From contig CATNTY010000005.1 in NCBI GenBank assembly GCA_950295325.1, positions 1-28,068 of the forward strand: DNA of 28,068 bases. Direction: 5' to 3'. Positions within the stretch are counted from its first letter, which is position 1. The number at the start of each line of letters is the position of its first letter. Of the stretch, positions 22,870 to 28,068 are shown in pieces. The notes under the pieces were generated by a model. It did not search any database, was not told the origin of the DNA, and saw only the letters and a list, made by a program, of their open reading frames with translations. The DNA comes from Polytrichum commune. Lineage: Eukaryota; Streptophyta; Polytrichopsida; Polytrichales; Polytrichaceae. A program made the translations under genes and the position numbers.

Positions 22870-24423
22870 TTACACTGAACCTGTGCTGTCCTCAAACAAA
22901 CTCAGCAGCGCGTCTTGCGCGTTCTGCTTCTTCTTCAACCGAGAGTACACCGCCGCCTCGGCTTTCGTCCCGGCGATGTTTACAATAAGCGTGTTCATTT
23001 TCTGACCAGACCTGGTGATGCGAGCATTGGCTTGCTCGTAGATCTCCAAGCTGGTGGTGGGCGTCGCCCAGATAATGGTGGAGCCCGCCGTGAGGGTCAG
23101 ACCGTGGCTCATGGTTTGAGGATGGGCCACGATGACACGGGGCGCAGTACCCTTTTGGAAACCCTGGAAGATCAAGTCGCGCTCCGCCTTGGGAACTTCT
23201 CCATGTATTTTCCCAACGCTGTATTTCTTTGCCAGGACACCTGCCAACATCTCCACCATGTACCTGAACGACGCAAACACGATGACCTTGCCCTGACTGT
23301 TCTCGATGATCTCGATGATCTGCTTGAAGCGATCTACTCCGCCGATGTAGATCCCTTGGCCCGCGTCGTTGTACGCAAACCCGGCGCTGATTTGGAGGAG
23401 CTTCGAGAGCTTGACGCCTGCGTTGGCGGCAGTGATCTCGTGGCCTCGGGCTTCGGCGGCGAGTTCGTCGTACATCTCTTTGTACGCTTGGCGGGCTGCG
23501 GCTCCGATCTCACACTCGATGGTGATATGGGAGGTAGGGGGAAGGTCGAAACATTCTGCACGAGTGAATCTAACCGCTGGTTGAAGCGCAGCGTGAACAA
23601 CGCTGGTAGCGTCTTCTCGCTCGATCCATTTGAAGGTTCCGATCTGCCGCATGGTGCGCTCTTTGAACGCCTTAAAGCTGAATCCAACTGACTCAGGAGT
23701 GAGGAGACGCGCTTGGCCATAGGCGTCGGTAGGAGCATTGGGAGTAGGCGTGCCCGTAAGTCCCCAACTATATTCAGAGCGTTGGACAAGGGGATTGAGG
23801 TTCTTCCATCTCTGAGATTTGCTATTACGATAGCTTCCAAGTTCGTCAACGATGATGGTGTTGATGTCGGGTCGAGCCCACAGTTCTTTATGGAGGACTT
23901 CAACTCCGTCATGATTGATAACGTAGACATCAGCGTCGGTCGCGAGGAGCTTAGCCCGCTTCTTTTTGTCGCCATATAAAACCACCGTCCTTAAATGTGA
24001 AAAATTCTCGAAGATCTCGTTCTCCCACACGGTCGTGAGAGTAGAGAGCGGCGCGACTACGAGCAGTTTGTTGGCCAATGATTCTCGACGGAGATAGTCA
24101 TAGGCCCACAACACCGCCCTGGTCTTTCCGACACCCATCTCGGACAAGACGTAGGCACGCCGCGACACAGTACACATGTCAAAGGTCGCACGCTGAGAAT
24201 CAAACGGGGATCCCCCGTTGAAGTCATAGTACGAAAGCCCCGGCGACGGCGCTTGCAGCCCGAGGTTACGGAGTAACCGCACCGCCTGCACCGTATGGCC
24301 GACAGCTAGGTACCACGCACCGCCATGCTCGAACCGCTGTGCAGCAGGCGACCGTAGGATCGTTTCGACATCAGCCCGATAGGGGATGACGATCTGCCGT
24401 GTATCCGGGTAGACTTGGAGCAT
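22870..24423 (-). CDS. SNF2/DEAD-type superfamily 2 helicase
   Basis: This 517-aa ATP-dependent DNA translocase or helicase shows, in order: motif I SEMGVGKTR (residues 94-102), motif Ia VVAPLSTL (122-129), motif II VDELG (192-196), motif III LTGTPTPN (222-229), motif IV KVIVFASFR, and motifs V-VI in IVAHPQTMSHGLTLTAG followed by EQANARITRSGQ. This is the layout of phage SNF2-like helicases, which usually act in replication or recombination. Motif II is D-E-L-G rather than the usual DExH, but keeps the catalytic D-E. An N-terminal ~90-residue part carries a small domain with VGHTVQAVRLLRNLG. AGGAAG lies 4 nt before the ATG, and that ATG overlaps the upstream stop (TAATG). Confidence 0.92.
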   Translation of the reverse strand: MLQVYPDTRQIVIPYRADVETILRSPAAQRFEHGGAWYLAVGHTVQAVRLLRNLGLQAPSPGLSYYDFNGGSPFDSQRATFDMCTVSRRAYVLSEMGVGKTRAVLWAYDYLRRESLANKLLVVAPLSTLTTVWENEIFENFSHLRTVVLYGDKKKRAKLLATDADVYVINHDGVEVLHKELWARPDINTIIVDELGSYRNSKSQRWKNLNPLVQRSEYSWGLTGTPTPNAPTDAYGQARLLTPESVGFSFKAFKERTMRQIGTFKWIEREDATSVVHAALQPAVRFTRAECFDLPPTSHITIECEIGAAARQAYKEMYDELAAEARGHEITAANAGVKLSKLLQISAGFAYNDAGQGIYIGGVDRFKQIIEIIENSQGKVIVFASFRYMVEMLAGVLAKKYSVGKIHGEVPKAERDLIFQGFQKGTAPRVIVAHPQTMSHGLTLTAGSTIIWATPTTSLEIYEQANARITRSGQKMNTLIVNIAGTKAEAAVYSRLKKKQNAQDALLSLFEDSTGSV

Positions 24424-24629
24424 TATTCTTCCTGCTCTTTTTTCTTCTTGGCAACGCCTTTATGCAAAGCGTCGATGATTTTCTTCATGCCCGCGTTAAG
24501 CTGCGAGGCCACATCCTCGGGCTTCAACTCGCCGTCTTTGATGCACGCCACCAGCAGGTCGATGTCACAGGACAACTCGCAGACGATCCGGGGATGCTTG
24601 GCATCAGCCGTGAAGACTAGGGTTCTCAT
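24423..24629 (-). CDS. Small protein of unknown function, 68 aa
   Basis: The N-terminal half is strand-like (MRTLVFTADAKHPRIVCELSCDI). The C-terminal half is a helix ending in a very charged tail (KGVAKKKKEQEE). AAGGAAGG just upstream of the ATG is a strong ribosome binding site. Both ends overlap neighbours (ATGA with the gene before, TAATG with the helicase), so it sits in a coupled set. I do not recognise it; a helicase partner would fit the position. Confidence 0.72.
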   Translation of the reverse strand: MRTLVFTADAKHPRIVCELSCDIDLLVACIKDGELKPEDVASQLNAGMKKIIDALHKGVAKKKKEQEE

Positions 24630-24979
24630 GGTCCCTTCCTTAGGATGCTTGGAAGACCCATATCCTTAGCCAGATTTTCTAGAGATAGGGTTTTCGTTAA
24701 CTGGTCCCGCTGGTACTGGGCCTTGACTCGCCCCAGCACCGCGTCTGTTTCTTTGGCCTTGGCGTCTTTGTGCCAGGGACTTCCCCAGACATCGCTCGTG
24801 CGCAGCGCGTCGACACAGGTGTCGATGGCTTTCTGCGCTAAGACCACTGCGTTACGCGCGGCGCTGAGACTGATCTGCGCTTCTTTCGAAGCTTTTTCTG
24901 CCTCTTGAAATTTGGCGGTGGCTTCCTGCAACGTGGCGACGAGTGCGGCGATCTGGATGGGGTCAGTGGCGACGGTCAT
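24626..24979 (-). CDS. Coiled-coil protein of unknown function, 117 aa
   Basis: Residues 8-60 form a long amphipathic helix (ALVATLQEATAKFQEAEKASKEAQISLSAARN in part), probably a coiled coil. A second region contains RTSDVWGSPWHKDAK and the C-terminus LSLENLAKDMGLPSIL. There is no membrane segment. GAGG lies 6 nt before the ATG. The stop overlaps the next start by 4 nt and the start overlaps the exonuclease stop by 4 nt. Function unknown; dimerisation through the helix is likely. Confidence 0.75.
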   Translation of the reverse strand: MTVATDPIQIAALVATLQEATAKFQEAEKASKEAQISLSAARNAVVLAQKAIDTCVDALRTSDVWGSPWHKDAKAKETDAVLGRVKAQYQRDQLTKTLSLENLAKDMGLPSILRKGP

Positions 24980-25530
24980 GGGTGCCTCGGGTTGCGGCCA
25001 ACGATTATATCTTTTGCCGCGATCACGACGCGGGCTTGGCTCACAGCATCCTCGATCGGATTGTGGGCGACGTAGTTGCCCTGCCAGGTTTTACGTGGGT
25101 CTTCTCCGGTGATCTCCTGGGCCATGGCGCACAGTGTACGGTAGCTGCGCGGCTGTCGGTAGTGGATGGGAAACTCGCCAACGTTCTTGAGGCGAGACCA
25201 CCACTGCTTCAGGATGACGATGTCGAAGTCCGGATCGTTCGCCCAAACCTCCACAGGATTGTGCTGAGCCAGGAGCGTCTTGAGATTAAACGCCGCTGTG
25301 AAGTCCGAGAGTTTGCCGTTGAAACTGTATTCGCGGGCTGATTCGTTTTGCTTCGACCACCATTGGACAGTCTTGGGATCGATGTGCCCGTGCCAACAGC
25401 TTGGATCGATGGCCCACCCATCGGACTCGACGACTTCGGTGCCGTTGAAAAACGCGACTCCGACGGAAATAATCGCCGCATCAGGCTGGGTACTCAATGT
25501 TTCGAGATCCAGCATCGCATGTATTGTCAT
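24976..25530 (-). CDS. DEDDh 3'-5' exonuclease, Rv2179c/exoVIII-like
   Basis: This 184-aa RNase H-fold exonuclease begins with MLDLETLST, giving D8 and E10. It continues with WANDPDFD (D101 or D103) and ends with AHNPIEDAVSQA, giving H156 and D161. Together these are the four acidic metal ligands plus the general-base His of the DEDDh class. The wording of the first motif and the Q-A-W/WW region (TVQWWSKQNESAR) match the group annotated as Rv2179c-like or exodeoxyribonuclease VIII-like. It may degrade nicked or single-stranded DNA during replication or recombination. AAGGAA lies upstream of ATG 25530. It overlaps the VRR-NUC gene by 50 nt, an unusually long overlap. Confidence 0.88.
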   Translation of the reverse strand: MTIHAMLDLETLSTQPDAAIISVGVAFFNGTEVVESDGWAIDPSCWHGHIDPKTVQWWSKQNESAREYSFNGKLSDFTAAFNLKTLLAQHNPVEVWANDPDFDIVILKQWWSRLKNVGEFPIHYRQPRSYRTLCAMAQEITGEDPRKTWQGNYVAHNPIEDAVSQARVVIAAKDIIVGRNPRHP

Positions 25531-25858
25531 TAAGATATTTCCTTGCGCTTGTTGAAGTAAATCCGGGGATCGGGTTCATCATCCACCCGATCAGTTGGGC
25601 CAGGTCCGGCCCGTTGACATCGTCGATCAGGAACAGGCTTCCGCCCGCCGCGCTGATCTCGCGCATCGTGCGCTGCTGTCGCGGCGTCGGCTTGCCGCCT
25701 TTGGCTTTCGTCTCGATGCCCAGGTAGAAGCCTTTGAAGCAGCCATGGTAATCCAAGGCAGGCTCGCCCATGCCGTTCTGCACAGGCTTGTGCTTATAGG
25801 CACCGAACCGTTTCAGGTGCGTGTCGACTTCCGCTTTGACTTTACCCTCGGGCGTCAT
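25481..25858 (-). CDS. VRR-NUC domain nuclease
   Basis: This is a 125-aa protein of the PD-(D/E)xK superfamily. From ATG 25858: Glu4 in MTPEGKVKAEVD, D36 in EPALDYHG, then IETKAKGGKPTPRQQ with E49, K51 and Q61, and GGSLFLIDD. This is the layout of stand-alone VRR-NUC enzymes, which resolve branched DNA or cut flaps. I chose ATG 25858 because the conserved part begins there; a GTG 4 codons upstream is possible. It overlaps the end of the MazG-like gene by 17 nt and the exonuclease start by 50 nt. The last ~35 residues look outside the core fold. Confidence 0.85.
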   Translation of the reverse strand: MTPEGKVKAEVDTHLKRFGAYKHKPVQNGMGEPALDYHGCFKGFYLGIETKAKGGKPTPRQQRTMREISAAGGSLFLIDDVNGPDLAQLIGWMMNPIPGFTSTSARKYLNDNTCDAGSRNIEYPA

Positions 25859-26372
25859 AGCCGCTGCCACCGCATGTCGGGCAATGCGTCTTAGAGACCG
25901 GGTCGTATGGTCCGGTGTCGATACAAGTATCGCATCGACCATCCATGATCGTGTGCTGATGGGGAGTGTGATCTTCGAACAGCTTCTGAAGGTGCGCCGT
26001 GATCTCCATCATCTCGCCGTCGAGCAGTGGCTTGATCAACTGCGCGGGCGGGCGGTCGTCGGTCAGCTTCCCACTTAACCCGGCATCCAGAATAATGCCA
26101 ACGCAAGCGAGGACACTAGCCAGGTGAGGAACACGAGTCGTCTTGTCGGCCCACTCCCCGTTCTGGTATGCAGCCAGATGTCTACGAGCAGCATCAAGAT
26201 ATATAGACACCCTAACACCAGCCACTCGCCAATTATATTTGCCATACTTCAATGCTCCCTCGGTGAATGCCAGTGCAGCGTAGGCCGGAATGCAGTCCGG
26301 TACCAGGTGCATGGCGACGCGCTTTGAGCCGATGGCGTCTTTCGGATTGGTCGGCTTGGTCTCGGTGCTCAT
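25842..26372 (-). CDS. MazG/MazZ-like nucleotide pyrophosphohydrolase with zinc ribbon
   Basis: This 176-aa protein opens with TNPKDAIGSKRVAM (residues 8-21), the signature of the DUF5664 group (dATP/dGTP diphosphohydrolase, related to MazZ). All-alpha helices follow with candidate metal ligands in FTEGALKYG (E38), YLDAARRHL (D60), and D76 to H83 (ADKTTRVPHLASVL). The expected reaction is dNTP to dNMP plus pyrophosphate. The last 35 residues carry C147-x2-C150 and C164-x2-C167 (CDTC...CPTCGGSG), a DnaJ-like zinc ribbon that I do not expect in the core family. GAGG lies 7 nt before ATG 26372; that start overlaps the upstream stop (TGATG). No PurZ or DatZ partner is visible. Confidence 0.82.
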   Translation of the reverse strand: MSTETKPTNPKDAIGSKRVAMHLVPDCIPAYAALAFTEGALKYGKYNWRVAGVRVSIYLDAARRHLAAYQNGEWADKTTRVPHLASVLACVGIILDAGLSGKLTDDRPPAQLIKPLLDGEMMEITAHLQKLFEDHTPHQHTIMDGRCDTCIDTGPYDPVSKTHCPTCGGSGYDARG

Positions 26373-26590
26373 CAGCGTGCCTCGCTTGTGGTGAAGAACT
26401 TCAGACCATTGAAGTAGCGCCGCAAGATATAACTGCGAAGCAGCGACACCACCGTGAAGATGCACCCCATCGAGAACGCTTGGCTTCCGGTGATGTGGAA
26501 CCCATACAGCGGCAGCACCAGCATGTTCATGATCCAGTTGATCGAGAAGCCAATCGCGATGTTCGCCCAGGCTTCGATCCAGGAACCCAT
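26372..26590 (-). CDS. Small inner-membrane protein, DUF7220-like
   Basis: This is a 72-aa protein with two hydrophobic segments (about residues 8-31, ANIAIGFSINWIMNMLVLPLYG, and 38-58, AFSMGCIFTVVSLLRSYIL) and a basic end (RRYFNGLKFF). The pattern SWIEA...N...GF.IN...N....P..G near the start and FT.VS..RSY.LRR near the end is one I know from small phage membrane proteins of unknown role. ATG 26590 starts 1 nt after the endonuclease stop; a TTG at 26602 is an alternative. There is no good Shine-Dalgarno, so coupling is likely. Confidence 0.75.
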   Translation of the reverse strand: MGSWIEAWANIAIGFSINWIMNMLVLPLYGFHITGSQAFSMGCIFTVVSLLRSYILRRYFNGLKFFTTSEAR

Positions 26591-26591
26591 T

Positions 26592-27056
26592 CTAGTTTGC
26601 AAGGTTTTTCTCCAAGTAGCAGATTGCTTTCTTTACGCCTCTGAGATTGTCTCCAAGCAGTCCGATGGCAGAGTTGCACTTGCTGCACAACCAACCACGA
26701 AACGCGCCGGTCTCGTGGTCGTGGTCCAAGTGCATCGCTATTTTCCCTGGTGGTTTGCCGCAGCATTCGCACAACAAGGGGCACGGTCTTGTAGCATCAG
26801 GAAGCCCTGCACACCGTCGCCGCGTATTGTTGTAACGTTCTGCATTGTCTCTCTGCCATCGCCGTGTGTAGGCATATCTCTTTTCAGCATTTGCTTTTCG
26901 ATAGGCCCGCGCTTTGTCTTTGCTGGCTTCTCTATACGCGAGCACCCTGGCACGATTTAGTTTTGTCCATGCCCGTTGATAGGCCAACTTTTTCTCGCGT
27001 GTCGCTGCGTATCTTGCGGCGTCGTAGGCTTTTTTCTTCGCTACATCAGTCGCCAT
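26592..27056 (-). CDS. Endonuclease VII-like HNH nuclease
   Basis: This is a 154-aa nuclease. Residues 1-80 are Arg/Lys/Tyr/Ala-rich helices in a loose repeat (YREASKDKARAYRKANAEKRYAY), a DNA-binding arm common in phage HNH enzymes. Residues 96-128 match recombination endonuclease VII: zinc ligands C96-x2-C99 and C124-x2-C127, catalytic-type D111-H112 in LDHDHETG, and N128 in CSKCN. T4 endonuclease VII resolves branched DNA; free-standing relatives can also be homing-type nickases. G+C is low for this phage (lines 26581, 26881 and 26941: 42, 48 and 50% by hand count), suggesting later arrival. AGGTGG lies just before the ATG; the start overlaps the upstream gene by 16 nt. Confidence 0.87.
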   Translation of the reverse strand: MATDVAKKKAYDAARYAATREKKLAYQRAWTKLNRARVLAYREASKDKARAYRKANAEKRYAYTRRWQRDNAERYNNTRRRCAGLPDATRPCPLLCECCGKPPGKIAMHLDHDHETGAFRGWLCSKCNSAIGLLGDNLRGVKKAICYLEKNLAN

Positions 27057-28068
27057 TTGCCACCTATGATGTGAATGTGCTGGCGCTTACCATCTGCGTG
27101 GAGCAGCACATGACTGTTCAACCAACTTGAAGGTCCGCTATTGTACTCAAGGCGAAGCCGAGTCGACGTGCCTACCTGAAAACAGCCCTCTTCTACGCAA
27201 GGGCTGTGGCTGTGACCTATGATGCTGCGCACGCCGATGCGGCGCAGGTTCTTGGCCGAGCCTCTTGAGCCGTTGGGTCCTCGATCTCCGTGGAGCGATA
27301 GCTCCACCCCGCCCAGGACGAAGCTCTCGTTGCCACCGAGGCACCGGAACTTCTGCTTGTCGTTGACAAGTCCCAACCGAGAATTGAACCAGTACGGGAA
27401 CGGACTCGGGTATTCCGTACCACCTTTGCCGAGCTTCGTGCCTGTCACCATGGCGAACGCCGTGGCCAGGTAGAAGCTCGCGTTGGTCGGGTCGCCTCTC
27501 CAGTCCGTGTTCACTACCCAACGTCTCAAGAAGTCGTCATGATTGCTGGCCACTACTACCGATTTGCAGTTGTCCGGCGTGTGGTTCTTGACGTAGTCGA
27601 TGGCTCGAAACACTTCAGCCTTCACATCGTCTGCGCTGGCCATGCGTTTGGCGATGGCGTTGAACGGGTTGCCCGCATGGTGCGGGTTCGCGCTGTACCC
27701 ATCGAGCAGGTCGTGCCAGATGCGGTACTGCGGTTGAAGCATCGCCATTATTTCGTCGGTGGCTTTTTCGACCAGCGGATCGACGTAGTCCACATGAGTG
27801 TCGCCCGACACCAACGCAAGCGGACGCGGAGCGCGTACTGCTTTGTCGGGTCCGTAGCGAGTTTCGAGATCAGTAAAGCTACCAGTGGTTCGATCGTAAT
27901 TGACATGGCGCATGTGGAATATGGGGCCGTCGATCTCCACAATCAATGCGGCTAAAGCGTGATGGAAGGAACCTTTTTTCCCCGCCTTCGAGTCGGTGTA
28001 ATTTTCCACCGTACAGGCGCCGGTCGTGCTGAGTATCTTTGGAAACTTCCCGGACGGCACGGCGATCG
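27041..28068 (-). CDS. Calcineurin-like metallophosphoesterase, 5' end outside window
   Basis: The frame is open to the right edge. A GTG at 28060 could start it but no ribosome binding site precedes it within the window, so the true start may lie beyond. Counted from that GTG (339 aa), the metal-binding motifs of metallophosphoesterases appear in order: GDTH (86-89), SNHD (172-175), LHGDRG (256-261) and GHSH (282-285). The N-terminal part (STTGACTVENYTDSKAGKKGSF) is typical of a phage subgroup whose substrate I do not know. A role in breaking down nucleic acid or nucleotides early in infection is plausible. It is upstream of the nuclease and replication genes in the same unit. Confidence 0.85.
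   Translation of the reverse strand, partial: IAVPSGKFPKILSTTGACTVENYTDSKAGKKGSFHHALAALIVEIDGPIFHMRHVNYDRTTGSFTDLETRYGPDKAVRAPRPLALVSGDTHVDYVDPLVEKATDEIMAMLQPQYRIWHDLLDGYSANPHHAGNPFNAIAKRMASADDVKAEVFRAIDYVKNHTPDNCKSVVVASNHDDFLRRWVVNTDWRGDPTNASFYLATAFAMVTGTKLGKGGTEYPSPFPYWFNSRLGLVNDKQKFRCLGGNESFVLGGVELSLHGDRGPNGSRGSAKNLRRIGVRSIIGHSHSPCVEEGCFQVGTSTRLRLEYNSGPSSWLNSHVLLHADGKRQHIHIIGGKWRLM

Noticed and set aside
22767-22988. + strand frame with a CPCCGG zinc-ribbon-like start
   Set aside because: It runs antisense into the helicase gene, has no ribosome binding site, and is the complement of the low-complexity gap.
25842-26372. Claim that this phage has a 2-aminoadenine genome
   Set aside because: Only the MazZ-like and PrimPol pieces are visible; without PurZ or DatZ this cannot be claimed, so it is kept as a hypothesis.
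1-28068. tRNA genes, CRISPR arrays, insertion sequences, integrase or attachment sites
   Set aside because: Looked for on both strands by eye. No cloverleaf-like T-loop, regularly spaced repeats, transposase motifs or recombinase signature was found; a computed scan was not possible.

Overview
The window is an almost gap-free stretch of a tailed double-stranded DNA bacteriophage (Caudoviricetes). No bacterial housekeeping, rRNA or tRNA gene is visible. The two-part spanin (inner-membrane protein plus nested outer-membrane lipoprotein) shows that the host is Gram-negative. High G+C, GC-rich codon third positions and the style of the tail-fibre and endolysin genes fit a proteobacterial host, perhaps a betaproteobacterium such as a Burkholderia or Ralstonia relative; this host guess is inference. 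The run of three large ejection/internal-virion-type proteins after the lysis genes, and the absence of a tape-measure gene, point to a podovirus-like particle. No integrase, repressor, CRISPR array or insertion sequence was seen. || Layout. Bases 1-18737 are all on the + strand. They hold the end of a virion protein, a small probable fibre adaptor, a collar-domain tail fibre, a second fibre with a lectin-like tip, a 624-aa virion protein, and a lysis cassette (holin, GH108 endolysin, i-spanin with nested o-spanin). After these come an exported beta-rich protein, a GNAT acetyltransferase and three successively larger ejection-type proteins (394, 810 and 2529 aa). The last is a giant polyvalent-type protein with an HExxH zincin motif. 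Bases 28068-18734 are all on the - strand. In transcription order they hold a metallophosphoesterase (cut by the window edge), an endonuclease VII-like nuclease, a small membrane protein, a MazG/MazZ-like nucleotide pyrophosphohydrolase with a zinc-ribbon tail, a VRR-NUC nuclease, a DEDDh exonuclease, two small proteins, a SNF2-type helicase, a small conserved-looking protein, a zinc-site protein that may bind ssDNA, and a PrimPol/SF3 primase-helicase. || How the parts fit. The + strand is the late module (adsorption, DNA delivery, lysis). The - strand is the early/middle module (replication, recombination, nucleotide pool). The two units converge and share the four bases CTAA, so their stop codons overlap; an imperfect palindrome lies exactly there. 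Genes within each unit mostly touch or overlap by 1-50 nt, so translational coupling is likely. || Most interesting points: the PrimPol and MazZ-like pair in one transcription unit (a pairing known from 2-aminoadenine phages, but no PurZ or DatZ is visible here), the giant zincin-containing ejected protein, a Sec-exported domain protein placed beside the spanins, a low-G+C replaced tip on a tail fibre, and a 13-nt element repeated in front of two key start codons.
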